Shown here: positions 1 through 10,300 of the stretch, one piece after another
Layout: each line of letters opens with the position of its first letter
Position numbering within the stretch: the stretch's first letter is position 1
Made by a program: the position numbers and the translations under genes
Assembly (NCBI GenBank): GCA_942492835.1
Contig: OW818645.1
Span: 1,860,001 to 1,924,000 of the forward strand
DNA length: 64,000 nucleotides
Source: GWB2-37-7 sp942492835
GTDB lineage: Bacteria; Bacillota; Clostridia; Lutisporales; Lutisporaceae
Direction: 5' to 3'
The notes under the pieces: generated by a model
What the model was told of the DNA's origin: nothing
What the model saw: only the letters and a program-made list of their open reading frames with translations
Databases searched by the model: none

Positions 1-2566
1 CGTCTGACAACCATCTTGCTAAATCACCTGTATGGTACATTTTTGTTCCTAGCTCAAAAGGGTTATCTATAAATTTCTCTGCTGTTAGCGTGGTATTATT
101 TAAATAACCACGAGCCAGACCAACCCCTGCTATGTAAAGTTCTCCCGATACACCTATAGGCTGCACATTTTTGCCTTCATCAAGGATATATAAGTTTATA
201 TTATCAATAGGCTTTCCAATAGGTACTCTTTCCAACTGTCCTTTACCTATACAGTCAAAATAAGATACATCTATTGCAGCCTCAGTAGGTCCATATAAAT
301 TGGCAAGTGCTGTACCATAACGATTGCTAAGAATAGCATTGAACTTTTCAACTTGATATGGCATCAATGCTTCTCCACTTGCAAAAACTTGTCTTATACT
401 CGATAATCCTTCTACATCATTTATTTGCAGATACTCCATAAATATATTTAACATTGAAGGTACAAAATGCATAACTGTTACTCTGTTTTTTTCTATTGCT
501 TGTGCAATTTGGCGTGGATCTTTTTCTCCGCCTGGAACTAGCATGCATAAGGTTGCACCTACTTGTGACCACCATAACAGCTCCCATACAGATACATCGA
601 AGGTATATGCTGTTTTCTGCAATATTACATCCTGCTCGGAAATAGGATACTTTTTCTGCATCCAGTTGATTCTATTTATCAATGCATGATGTTCTATCAT
701 AACGCCCTTAGGTTTACCAGTACTACCAGACGTATAGATGATATATGCCAAATCATTAGGTTGATTTATCTTTTCTGGATTTTTTACAACACCTTCATAT
801 AGACTTTCATCATCAAGTAAGATTATTTCTTGTCTGAATACTGCCTTTTTTGATAGTAAGCTCTGTGTAAGCAGTAGCTTGGCACCGCTGTCTTCCAATA
901 TGTATTCTATTCTGTCTTGCGGATAATTAGTATCTATGGGTAAATAAGCGCCTCCTGCTTTTAAAATACCTAAGATACCTATTATCATCTCCAATGAACG
1001 TTCTGTCCAAAGACCTACAATGCTGTCTCTAGTTACACCCTTTTCTTTCAGCAAGTGCGCCAGCTGATTGGCTCTTTCGTTCAGCTCCCTATAGGTTAAC
1101 TGCTTTTCTTCGCATACTACCGCCACTTTATCAGGAGTTCTGTCAACCGTCTCTTCAAATAGCTGGTATACGGTTTTGTCTTTCGGATACTCCGCTTTTG
1201 TACTATTGAATTCATACAGAATTTGATTTTTTTCCTCATTTGACAGTATGTCTATTTCATCAAGTCCAATATTGCCCTTCTCAACTATTATATTTAAAAT
1301 GTTTCCATAATGTTTTGCTATTCTATAAATTGCATCACTGCTTATTCTGTTCCCGTTATACATAAAATTCAGCTTAATATCATTGGTAATTGTAATTTCT
1401 AAATTCAAATCATAATTTGTTGCTTCAAATATGGAATGTTGCTTCACCTTAAGCTTTCCATCCAACTTATTCAAATCAATATCTAAAGGATAGTTTTGTA
1501 TTATAACGATTGAGTTAAATATCTCTTCCTGTTTGCTAAGTTTTGTACATGCTTTTATATCAACTAATGACGCTGCTTGGAATTCAAAATTTCCTGTGAA
1601 ATCAGCATCGATTTTCTTCAGTAAATCAACTACTTTTTCATCCCCATCGGCTTTAATTCGAAAGGGTATCGTATTAATAAATAATCCAACAATATTCTCT
1701 ATTCCTTTAATTTCAGGAGTTCTACCTGAAACAGTAGTACCAAATACAACATCATTACTATTACTATATCTTTGAAGTAAGATGCCCCATGTTACATTTA
1801 ATAAAGTTGCTAGGTTTATTCTATTCTCTATACAAAAATGAGCTGCCTCTTGTGTAAAACTTTCTGAAAGGAAACACTCATATTTCTTTCCTAAATACTC
1901 TCCATCTTTTTTTATATTCTCCACAAGTAATTGTGTCTTTTCTTCGAATCCCAATAGGTAATTTCCCCAATATTGGATATTTCTTGCCTTGTCTTGTTTT
2001 TCTAACCATTTTACATATTCTTTAAACTCACTTTTTTTAATGAAATCCGGTTTTGTGTCTTCAATTAGACTTATGTAAGAATCAAAAAATTCCTTTATAA
2101 TTATTGCTGTACTCCAACCGTCTAAAATAATATGATGATAACTTAGAATCATTTCAAACTCGTTTTCGCATAGTTTGCATAACGATATTCTAAATGGTTC
2201 AATCCCAATATCTATTTTACTTTTTCTATCATTTTCCTTTGTTTTGTTTAATAAGCTTTCTTGTACATTTTTTTCTTCATAAGAGAAGTCATATTCAGTT
2301 ATTTGTACAAGTTTACTTTTTAATATAATCTGTATAGGTTTTTCTATATTATCCCATCTAAAGATGGTTCTTAGCATTGAATTTGCATTTATTACAAAAT
2401 TCCATGCTTCCCTTATTTTATCAACATTTATATTGCCTTCTAAACTTATAGATAATTGTTCAAAATATTGTTCACTATCTCTGTTATATAGATAATGAAA
2501 CAACATTCCTTCCTGAATAGGAGTCAGCCCTATTATATCCTCTATACTATTCCTGTCTAGTTTCAT
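1..2566 (-). CDS. NRPS, N-terminal C-A part (Ser code), cut by the window edge
   Basis: This is the first part of a non-ribosomal peptide synthetase. A condensation domain comes first; it opens with LTPIQEGMLFH and carries the catalytic HHIILDG motif near residue 150. An adenylation domain follows with YTSGSTGKPKG, the A5 motif NLYGPTE and the start of A7 (TGDL) at the window edge, so the rest of A, the carrier and later domains lie outside. I read the binding-pocket code by eye as D-V-W-H-F-S-L-I-D(-K), one residue from the published Ser code DVWHFSLVDK. The LTPxQEGMLFH opening is usual for C domains that begin a protein and accept from an upstream synthetase, often from a D-residue donor. 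The ATG at 2566 has AAGGGA about 12 bases upstream; ATGs at 2578 and 2587 are in frame too. It shares orientation with the giant NRPS and follows a DAHP synthase gene. Its partner cannot be told from this window. Confidence 0.9.
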   Translation of the reverse strand, partial: MKLDRNSIEDIIGLTPIQEGMLFHYLYNRDSEQYFEQLSISLEGNINVDKIREAWNFVINANSMLRTIFRWDNIEKPIQIILKSKLVQITEYDFSYEEKNVQESLLNKTKENDRKSKIDIGIEPFRISLCKLCENEFEMILSYHHIILDGWSTAIIIKEFFDSYISLIEDTKPDFIKKSEFKEYVKWLEKQDKARNIQYWGNYLLGFEEKTQLLVENIKKDGEYLGKKYECFLSESFTQEAAHFCIENRINLATLLNVTWGILLQRYSNSNDVVFGTTVSGRTPEIKGIENIVGLFINTIPFRIKADGDEKVVDLLKKIDADFTGNFEFQAASLVDIKACTKLSKQEEIFNSIVIIQNYPLDIDLNKLDGKLKVKQHSIFEATNYDLNLEITITNDIKLNFMYNGNRISSDAIYRIAKHYGNILNIIVEKGNIGLDEIDILSNEEKNQILYEFNSTKAEYPKDKTVYQLFEETVDRTPDKVAVVCEEKQLTYRELNERANQLAHLLKEKGVTRDSIVGLWTERSLEMIIGILGILKAGGAYLPIDTNYPQDRIEYILEDSGAKLLLTQSLLSKKAVFRQEIILLDDESLYEGVVKNPEKINQPNDLAYIIYTSGSTGKPKGVMIEHHALINRINWMQKKYPISEQDVILQKTAYTFDVSVWELLWWSQVGATLCMLVPGGEKDPRQIAQAIEKNRVTVMHFVPSMLNIFMEYLQINDVEGLSSIRQVFASGEALMPYQVEKFNAILSNRYGTALANLYGPTEAAIDVSYFDCIGKGQLERVPIGKPIDNINLYILDEGKNVQPIGVSGELYIAGVGLARGYLNNTTLTAEKFIDNPFELGTKMYHTGDLARWLSD

Positions 2567-2786
2567 ATTAACTATCATTCCCTTCATTGTGCTCAAAGCA
2601 CAAAAAGATATGCAAATACTCCATAGGTGGCAGTTCTAAAAAGCTGATGAAGTCAATGTATTCATATAAGGTTTAATTACAAAGGAAAAACTATCAAGAT
2701 GTGTATATGTCTTAATTACTAAGAATATATTGAACTATGTATTTAATAATTTGATATGCTTATTTTTAGGCTGCAAGGCATCTTTG

Positions 2787-2858
2787 TTAATGCTTAATTA
2801 CAGTAGCTCTAAGAAAAATTCTACCATTCATCAAAAACATATACTTATAGGTCTTCAA
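2787..2858 (-). CDS. Possible 23-residue leader peptide
   Basis: A short frame starts at TTG (2858) behind AAGGAG with good spacing and reads MKTYKYMFLMNGRIFLRATV plus three residues, then TAA. It lies about 220 bases upstream of the Ser NRPS start, on the same strand. I do not recognise the peptide. The ribosome binding site is the only strong support; a frame this short in AT-rich DNA can be chance. Confidence 0.25.
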   Translation of the reverse strand: MKTYKYMFLMNGRIFLRATVIKH

Positions 2859-3006
2859 GATAACTCCTTGTCCAATATATAGCTTTATAGCAGCAAATTT
2901 TCCGATATTAATATGCAAATTAATAAAATATACTCTGATTGTAGCACATTCGACTAAACTAGTGGTAGTAATTTTATCTCTTTAGTGGCACACTTGGATT
3001 TTTAAT

Positions 3007-3044
3007 AAAGGTCTTTCCCAAATGTTCATTGGTAAAAGACCTTT
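3007..3044 (-). terminator. Hairpin terminator after the DAHP synthase gene
   Basis: A perfect 10-base stem (AAAGGTCTTT / AAAGACCTTT) with an 18-base loop lies about 50 bases beyond the stop codon at 3095. The following minus-strand tract is T-rich but broken (TTATTAAA), so termination may be partial. Confidence 0.5.
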
Positions 3045-3094
3045 CAATATTTCATAAACTTTTTATAAAACTACTTATACTTCAATGTGATTTT

Positions 3095-4165
3095 CTAAGT
3101 TGTTTGATTATAACCTATATAATCAATTAACTGAGAAAATTCTTCGAAATTTAACTGTTGCATACTATCTGAAAGTGCCAATTCAGGAAATGGATGAACT
3201 TCAACCATAATACCATCAGCACCTACCGCCAATACTGCTTTTGCAATACTATTAACAATATCCTTCCGTCCAAGAGAATGACTTATATCTACAATTATAG
3301 GTAAACTTGTCTCTTTTTTTAATATGGGAATAGCCGATATATCTAGCGTGTTTCTAGTCATATTTTCAAAAGTCCTTATTCCTCTTTCACAAAGTATAAT
3401 CTTATTATTACCCTGAACAGCTATGTATTCTGCAGCATACATGAATTCTTGTATTTTTGCACTAAGCCCACGTTTTAAAAGTATGGTTTTACCCGTTCTT
3501 CCCGCTTCCTTCAATAGCTCGAAATTATGCATATTTCTCGCTCCTATTTGTATAATATCGACATAATCTGCAATCATATCAACATCTCTAGTATCAACCA
3601 CTTCGCTAATAGTTTTTAATTCATATTTGTTCCCAATATATTTGAGCATTTTCAAACCATCTTCCCCAAGACCTTGAAATTCATAAGGTGAGGTTCTAGG
3701 TTTAAATGCTCCGCCTCTTAAAAACTTTACTTTCTTACTAACTAATAATTTTGCTACTTCCTCCAAATATTCTAACTTTTCGATAGCACAGGGACCTGCA
3801 ATCATTATAGGAGTATCAATATTCTGTTTCGCGAACTCATGAATTTTAAAACGGTCGCATTCATTTTGTGAGCTTATCAATAGTTTTCGATCCCTTATTA
3901 TACCCATAAATTTTAACGAAGTATTAAATATTACATTGTAAATTTCTTTTATCAATTCATTATGTAAAGGTCCTTTATTGCTCTTAAAAAGTTTCTCTAT
4001 CATTTCTATTTCTCTTACTGGATCAAAAAAATCAATTCCTTGCTTGTTCTTTATTTTTGTTACTTTTTCAACTAACATAGCTCTTTTGTTTAATAAATTT
4101 AGTATCTCCAAATTAACTTTGTCAATTTCCGATCGTAATTCATTTAAACTTTCTTTTTCCATCAT
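3095..4165 (-). CDS. Chorismate mutase / DAHP synthase fusion (AroQ-AroA(G) type)
   Basis: A 356-residue bifunctional enzyme for the first step of the shikimate pathway: phosphoenolpyruvate plus erythrose 4-phosphate to DAHP. Residues 1-90 are an AroQ-type chorismate mutase helical domain (LRSEIDKVNLEIL, KNKQGIDFFDPVRE). Residues ~110-350 are the DAHP synthase barrel, with GPCAIE, RGGAFKPRTSPYEFQGLG, QIGARNMHN, LLKRG and VDISHSLGRKD. In this family the mutase domain often serves as the allosteric sensor for chorismate or prephenate. The start at ATG 4165 (or 4162) sits behind GAAAGGA; the frame stays open to 4198 but that start has no ribosome binding site. The gene lies between galU and the Ser NRPS on the same strand. 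It may feed an aromatic precursor to the cluster or be ordinary primary metabolism; the window does not decide. There is no isochorismate synthase nearby. Confidence 0.92.
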   Translation of the reverse strand: MMEKESLNELRSEIDKVNLEILNLLNKRAMLVEKVTKIKNKQGIDFFDPVREIEMIEKLFKSNKGPLHNELIKEIYNVIFNTSLKFMGIIRDRKLLISSQNECDRFKIHEFAKQNIDTPIMIAGPCAIEKLEYLEEVAKLLVSKKVKFLRGGAFKPRTSPYEFQGLGEDGLKMLKYIGNKYELKTISEVVDTRDVDMIADYVDIIQIGARNMHNFELLKEAGRTGKTILLKRGLSAKIQEFMYAAEYIAVQGNNKIILCERGIRTFENMTRNTLDISAIPILKKETSLPIIVDISHSLGRKDIVNSIAKAVLAVGADGIMVEVHPFPELALSDSMQQLNFEEFSQLIDYIGYNQTT

Positions 4166-4297
4166 TGTGATCCTTTCTCTAAAAAACGGACACTCCATAT
4201 TTTGGATATCTTCGTTTTTTCACATTTTTATAATCTCAATTATTTTTCTCGCATTTACTCTGTAGTCGACTATATAATTAGTCTCTCATACAATTTC

Positions 4298-4552
4298 TCA
4301 GTTATTCCCCTTCCTGCTTATTCTCCTTACCATCTGATGTGTGGTGCAAATGTTCAAGATTAAGGGCGGAAATAACGACTTAAGCCATTCATCAATTATT
4401 GGTTTGAGTGTATCCAGTAGAGAAGAGACTTCTCTTGTCGGTAGCATTGGAATGTTAAAATCCTCCATGTCGAGGTATTTCTTAACGGTTTCGTAGCGGT
4501 AACCGGAGCGTCGCATGATTTCACGAATTGAGCACTCTTCCACATCATACAT
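4298..4552 (-). pseudogene. IS21-family IstA transposase, N-terminal remnant
   Basis: An 84-residue frame whose first 60 residues look like the helix-turn-helix start of IstA transposases: an IREIMRRSGYRYETVKKYL helix-turn-helix and then a LKPIIDEWLK segment. A full IstA has about 400-500 residues, and nothing of the DDE catalytic core or of IstB follows. The last 20 residues do not continue the family pattern, which suggests a frameshift or junction there. I infer a decayed insertion sequence between galU and the DAHP synthase gene; no terminal repeats are visible. Confidence 0.6.
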
Positions 4553-4644
4553 TATTTTTTATAGTAACTATATAGCAAAAGAAAGGATCTTGTCTTTCTC
4601 AACTGTCCAATTAATTATGCTTTCCTAAAACAAAATTACTATTA

Positions 4645-5547
4645 TTATTCTTTAGAAACTGCAATTTTATTATTTTCTAGTTCTCTTGTGGTAATCATTA
4701 ATAAATATCTGAGAAACTCTTCTTTGAGCTCATCTCTTCTAAGTGCAAATTCTACTGTAGCTTCTAAAAATCCTTGTTTATCTCCTATATCATACCTTTT
4801 CCCTTCAAACTTATAAGCATATATATCTTCTTTTTGAGCTAATTCTTTCAATGCATCAGTAAGTTGTATCTCTCCATCTCTTCCAGGCTGAGTAGATTCT
4901 AATATGCTAAATATAGTTGGATTAATAATATATCTACCAAGTATAGCAATATTTGAAGGTGTTATATTTATAGGAGGTTTCTCTACTAAACCTTTTACCT
5001 TATAAACTCTATCAGTTATTTCTTTTGCGTCTACAATACCATACTTATTAACATCTTTGTTTTTTACTTCTTGTACTCCTAAGATAGTTGTATTGTATTT
5101 GTTATACATTTCAATCATTTGCATTAAACAAGGTTTTTCAGAATAAATTATATCATCACCTAATAGAACTGCAAATGGTTCATTACCAATGAAGCTTTTT
5201 GCACAATATATGGCATGTCCCAATCCTTTTAATTCTTTTTGACGTATATAATGGATATTCGCTAAATTAGAAATATTTCTTATTTCTTCTAAGGCATTTT
5301 GCTTTCCTCTATTCTCCAATTCAAGTTCTAATTCCACAGATTTATCAAAATGATCCTCGATAGATTTCTTATTTCTCCCAGTAATAATAAGTATTTCTTC
5401 TATTCCTGAAGACACAGCTTCTTCAATAATATATTGAAGTGTGGGTTTATCTACAATGGGTAGCATTTCCTTTGGTTGTGCTTTTGTAGCAGGAAGTAAA
5501 CGAATTCCCAGTCCTGCTGCTGGTATAATTGCTTTTTTTATATCCAT
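4645..5547 (-). CDS. galU: UTP-glucose-1-phosphate uridylyltransferase
   Basis: A 300-residue GalU/GtaB enzyme making UDP-glucose from UTP and glucose 1-phosphate for cell envelope glycans. The N-terminal nucleotide-binding signature KKAIIPAAGLGIRLLPATKA is followed by PKEMLPIVDKP. Further family signatures are GLGHAIYCAK, VLLGDDI, YGIVDA, GLVEKP, PGRDGEIQLTDAL and YDIGDKQGFLEA. The length is normal and the gene looks intact. The start has GGAGG seven bases upstream. A separate promoter lies at 5594-5622, so it is probably not simply read from the NRPS operon, though it shares the orientation. A role in glycosylating the cluster product is possible but there is no glycosyltransferase nearby. 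Confidence 0.96.
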   Translation of the reverse strand: MDIKKAIIPAAGLGIRLLPATKAQPKEMLPIVDKPTLQYIIEEAVSSGIEEILIITGRNKKSIEDHFDKSVELELELENRGKQNALEEIRNISNLANIHYIRQKELKGLGHAIYCAKSFIGNEPFAVLLGDDIIYSEKPCLMQMIEMYNKYNTTILGVQEVKNKDVNKYGIVDAKEITDRVYKVKGLVEKPPINITPSNIAILGRYIINPTIFSILESTQPGRDGEIQLTDALKELAQKEDIYAYKFEGKRYDIGDKQGFLEATVEFALRRDELKEEFLRYLLMITTRELENNKIAVSKE

Positions 5548-5593
5548 TATTTATTCCTCCAATTTACTAATGATTGTATTAGTCTATTTTTAT

Positions 5594-5622
5594 TAAATAA
5601 ATCTCGAATATATATTTGTCAA
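5594..5622 (-). promoter_or_regulatory. Sigma-A-type promoter of galU
   Basis: On the minus strand TTGACA, 17 bases, TATTTA. The -10 is about 47 bases upstream of the galU start. The -35 is perfect and the -10 matches four of six positions. Confidence 0.6.
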
Positions 5623-5810
5623 GAGTTTCAAAGAATTTCAACACCTTACTAATTAATTTGTGCTTTCTATATAACTGTAAAAAAGAAGATTTTATTTAGA
5701 AACTTAAATAAATCCACTACCCCCACAAGGGCATCTTCAACTTTTTATAATATATATTGTATACTTGCAGTAAATGGTGTTGTGGTGCCAAACCTACCTA
5801 TTTCTTAGTA

Positions 5811-7367
5811 TCATTGTTTTACGTCCATTGCATTCTGCTTTTTATACTTTCTATTCTTATTCTTATAGAAGCTTGTTAGCAATATATATATGTATAGCAG
5901 ACAAATGAATATGTGAACTAAATAGAATGCAATTTCTATACTTACAGGAAGCCATACAAAAGCAAATTCCCACGATACTCCATTATACGCATAGTATGGT
6001 ATTTTATAGATAAAATAGCTCAAAACCAGCATAAGGATAAGCGATATACATGCTTTCAAAACATTCTTAATCCCTATTCCCTCAAATTTTCTTTCTTTCA
6101 TAAATACTTGTCTTAAGGCTTTTATATTAAAATACAGCATGGCTAAAACAAGAAGCGAAAAAATAGCAGTAATTACAACAGATGCATTATCCAAGGTTGT
6201 ATTCATATCATTTACAGCGTTAATATCAGGCTCATGCTGTTGTAGTATTTCATTTATATCCCATGTAATTGATGGAATATATTGTGAATTTGTATTGCTA
6301 AGTATAGCGACACCTATCTGATTCTCCTGTCCTATTGTTATAAATGAAGAGTAATTTGGATTATTTCCGCCATGAAAAATCTCCGTCATCGGTTCTTCTA
6401 CAATATGCCATCCACCAGCATAGTATACGTCATTGTAATGAGACGAGACACTCTTATCAGGCATATGAGAAGCTTCCACCAGTTCCTTACTGAATTTAGA
6501 GGTCTCGTCGGTACCTATTTGTATTTTTAACCATTTTGCCATGTCCTCAGCATTGGACATAATGTATCCTGCCGGTTTATTTCCTCTATAAGCAGGTGCA
6601 TCATATAAGCGTTGATTTAAAAATCCAAGCTTATAGCCCTTTGCCAGATTTTTATCAACAGCTTCGTTATGGTATAAGTAAGTATTATTCAATCCCATTG
6701 GCTTTATTACGTTTTCTTCAACATATTCTTCATAGGACAACCCTGTAATGTTTTGTATAACTAATCCCAAAATATCATAGTTTATTGTTGCGTATAGGTA
6801 ATTTTCTCCAGGTTTTGTATTTAACTCTAAATTAACTATAGTCTTGACTGTTTTCTCCATGGCATCATCACTATCAGAAACCGGAATCTTATCTATTGTT
6901 CTAAACGGTATCCCACTAGTATGATGGAGTAATTGCTCTAATGTTATAGGTACTTCCTTGCCCTGATACTTAACAACAAGCCATGGAATATATTTAGTTA
7001 CTTCGTCCTCTAGCTTAATTAGCCCATCCTCTTGCAAACTGAGTATTGCTAGAGCAGTAAAGGCTTTACTATTTGACCCCAACTCAAATATTGATTCAGA
7101 GGTCACTGGTTTTTGAGCCTTTATATCTGAATAACCAAATCCCTTTTGGTAAACAGTTTCTTCACCTTTTACGATAGCAATAGAAAGTCCAGGAATTGAC
7201 GCTTTATCCATCTGTTCTTTTATATATTCCTCTATTTTGATTCTGTCAGCGTCGGATAAATGGTTTATTTCCTTTGCATCATTACCTGAAGCGTTGATAC
7301 TTAAAGGTAATAAAAACATAGAAAAAATAATAGTGAACACGATTAACAGCTTGCTTATTTGTTTCAA
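5811..7367 (-). CDS. Membrane-anchored serine peptidase, ClbP-like architecture
   Basis: 518 residues. The N-terminus is a signal peptide (residues 1-27). A class C beta-lactamase/PBP-type serine hydrolase domain covers ~40-385, with the nucleophile motif S98-N-S-K101 and E95 three residues ahead. The second motif is Y192-A-T, where most relatives have Y-x-N. A HGGNNP segment near residue 330 fits the third motif region. Three hydrophobic segments close the protein (~396-415, 430-452, 465-500). Exported peptidase plus three C-terminal membrane helices is the layout of ClbP, which removes an N-acyl-D-Asn cap from precolibactin during export, and of relatives in zwittermicin and xenocoumacin clusters. 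It starts 18 bases after the giant NRPS, so the two are co-transcribed. The fold is certain. A prodrug-cleaving role is inference; self-resistance or peptide trimming are alternatives. Confidence 0.85.
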   Translation of the reverse strand: MKQISKLLIVFTIIFSMFLLPLSINASGNDAKEINHLSDADRIKIEEYIKEQMDKASIPGLSIAIVKGEETVYQKGFGYSDIKAQKPVTSESIFELGSNSKAFTALAILSLQEDGLIKLEDEVTKYIPWLVVKYQGKEVPITLEQLLHHTSGIPFRTIDKIPVSDSDDAMEKTVKTIVNLELNTKPGENYLYATINYDILGLVIQNITGLSYEEYVEENVIKPMGLNNTYLYHNEAVDKNLAKGYKLGFLNQRLYDAPAYRGNKPAGYIMSNAEDMAKWLKIQIGTDETSKFSKELVEASHMPDKSVSSHYNDVYYAGGWHIVEEPMTEIFHGGNNPNYSSFITIGQENQIGVAILSNTNSQYIPSITWDINEILQQHEPDINAVNDMNTTLDNASVVITAIFSLLVLAMLYFNIKALRQVFMKERKFEGIGIKNVLKACISLILMLVLSYFIYKIPYYAYNGVSWEFAFVWLPVSIEIAFYLVHIFICLLYIYILLTSFYKNKNRKYKKQNAMDVKQ

Positions 7368-7385
7368 TTTGCTCCACTCCTTATA

Positions 7386-10300
7386 TTATTTTAATTTTTG
7401 TACATGGTCTCTCTTCCATACTTTTTCAAAAGTATTAATTAGTTCATAGACGTTAGGCTCACTAAATATGGTAAAATGATCTCCTTCAATTTCAGCTAAC
7501 TCAAAATAGCTTTCCGCATATGTCCCCCATTTTAGAGGTTCCAGCCAGCTGCTATCTTTTGCCTTTATCAAGTGTACATGTGCTTTTATTTTTGCTATAG
7601 GCTTATATCCAAAAACTGCTCTGCTTATTGTACGTATCATATTTACATATTTAACTATTTCGTTGTTTTCCACATTTTCTGTGCCTGCTTGTATTTGCTT
7701 TGCATATTGAGGTACAAGCTTAATTATTCTTTCTACCGCGATCCCATGCTTTTCTATGTAATTTGCAGCTTCAAGCCAAAGTTCATCGATTGTATAAATT
7801 TCCTTTGAGCTTTCAGACAGCCAATTATCCGATAGTATACTGCTTATAAATGTCATTTCATTTTCTATACTAAATATAGGCTCTACTATAGCTTTATCTG
7901 ATGGGCTCTCCGTATCAAACAGCCAAATACCGTCTACCTGCTGTCTCTGCTGCTCAAGCTGCTTTGCCATCTCAAAGGCTATGATACCGCCAACACTCCA
8001 GCCTCCTAAATAATAAGGTCCTTCCGGTTGAATAGTTTTTATCTTCTCCACATATGCTGCTGCTATTTCTTCTATTTCTGTCCAAGCAGGACCATAGCCA
8101 GTTCCTATATGTGCTTTTATTCCCCAGCAATTGATATCTGCTTTCATGCTGCTGCAAAACTCTCTATATCCATTTACATTACCTGAAATATCATGTATCA
8201 GGAATAGATTTTTACCTTGACCTTCTGCTTTTTTAAGAATTACCAAATCCTCGTCTCTATGTATTTCTCCCTTACCATTATGTTTATCAATATAGTTTCC
8301 CATAGCCCTTATTGTAGGTGTTTTAAATACTTCCTTCAGTGGCAGCTCAAAGCCCAATTCCTTGTATAGCCTTCCGACCAGCATAGTTGCTTTCAGTGAA
8401 TGTCCTCCTAGTTCAAAGAAGTTATCCAAAACGCCAATACCTTCAGTATGAAGCAGTGTTTCCCATATTCTTACCAGTTCTTTTTCGGTTTGGGTTATTG
8501 GCGCTTCATAAGCATGTCCTAGACGTTTATATCCTGAAGGCTTTGGCAGCGCCTTTCTGTCAACCTTTCCATTTGGTGTCAGAGGGATACTGTCAATTTG
8601 CATATAATATGCAGGTATCATATAATCCGGCATCAATTCGGCTAGATAGCTTCGGATTTCATTTTGCATTTCAGCTTCTTCTGTCACGATATAGGCACAT
8701 AAGTACTTATCACTGCCCTCTCTCCATGGAACAACAACCGCATCCTTGATTGCTTCATGGTTTATCAAGTGACTTTCTATTTCGCCAAGTTCTATTCTAT
8801 ATCCTCTAATTTTTACCTGATTATCCAATCTTCCTAAAAATTCTACATTTCCATTGCTATCCCATCTTACCAAATCCCCTGTTTTATACATCCTGCCACC
8901 CTTCATAAATGGATCAGATATAAATCTTTCTTCAGTTAATTCAGGTTTGTTTAAATAGCCTCTGGCAACTCCTGCACCGCCTATATAAAGCTCTCCATAC
9001 TGTCCAATCGCTTTGGGCTTCATATTTTCATCTAAAATATAGAATCTAGTATTTTGCATTGGCTTTCCGATGGGAACATTTCCTTCTCCCTCTATATTTG
9101 CAATAGATGTTTCATAATAGCTTGAATCTATGGTTGCTTCAGTAATACCATAGCTGTTTAATATTCTCATATATTTTGAAAAATGTTCCAACAGCTTACG
9201 AAAATCCGAAATAGGACAGCTGTCAGAGCCCAGTATTAACAGCTTTAGCCAACTGACGTCCAATCTGCTGTCATAGATGTATTCCATTAATGGAATAACC
9301 AGTGCTGGCGTTGATTCAAACATATTTATCTGATGTTCTTTCATAAGCTTATACAAAGATGGTGGATCAAGCCTTACATCACTTGGACAGATAATCATTT
9401 TCCCTCCGTTTAAGAGAGCTCGTGATAAATCTCCTGCAAATACATCAAATGACATACTAGCCATTTGAAGCAGATTTATTTCATTTTCATCCAGCTTGTA
9501 AGCTCTTCGCCAACCATCAGCAATATTGATTAGGTTTTTATGTTCAACCATAACCCCTTTTGGTTTGCTGGTTGTACCCGAAGTATAAATAACATAAACC
9601 AAATCCTCTGGCTTGTTGATTATTTGCAGATTGCTGCTATCTCCTACGTACACAGATTGTTCTTTGATGTCTATTGTCTCGCCTTTAAATTGAAGCTTCT
9701 CGGCAAATTCTGTTTGAGTTAGCAATATATGTACATCGCTATCATAGAGCATGTATTCCATTCTGTCCTGAGGATATTCAGGATCTATAGGCACATATGC
9801 ACCTCCAGCCTTAAGCACAGCCAAAATAGGAATAATCATATCTATTGATCTATCTACCATGACCCCTACGATGCTATCATTTTTAATTCCCTTTTCCCTT
9901 AGCTGTCTAGCAAGCTGATTTGACTTCTCGTTTAACTGCCTGTAGGTCATTTGCTCATGCTCGTATACCAAAGCAATTCTGTCAGGTGTCTTCTCTACTT
10001 GTTCCTCAAACATCTGCTGGAATACTTTATCATAAGGATAATCAGCTTTTGTTTGATTGAATACTTCCAAAAGCTCCTGCTTTTTCTCATCAGATAATAT
10101 GTCTATCTCTTTTAACTGTTTACTAGGATTTTCTATAATTTCTCTCACTATGCTGGAAAAATGGTGTGCAAAGCTTTCAATGCTTTCTTTCTTAAATAAC
10201 TTGGTGCAATATCCAAAATTTAAAACAAGTCCCTTTGTGCCTTCTAATATAGATAAAATCATGTCGCACTTAGAAGACATATTGCTATATGGATACATGC

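Larger units (their letters stand above)
2567..3094. other. Intergenic stretch ahead of the Ser NRPS gene
   Basis: About 530 bases without a long reading frame. It holds a terminator-like hairpin next to the DAHP synthase gene (3007-3044) and one very short frame with a strong ribosome binding site (2787-2858). The promoter of the NRPS gene must lie here or upstream, but I see no convincing -35/-10 pair. No tRNA or riboswitch fold was recognised. Confidence 0.5.

Noticed and set aside
5700..5770. Terminator between the peptidase gene and galU
   Set aside because: Only a three-base CCC/GGG arm is visible and there is no T-run; too weak to call.
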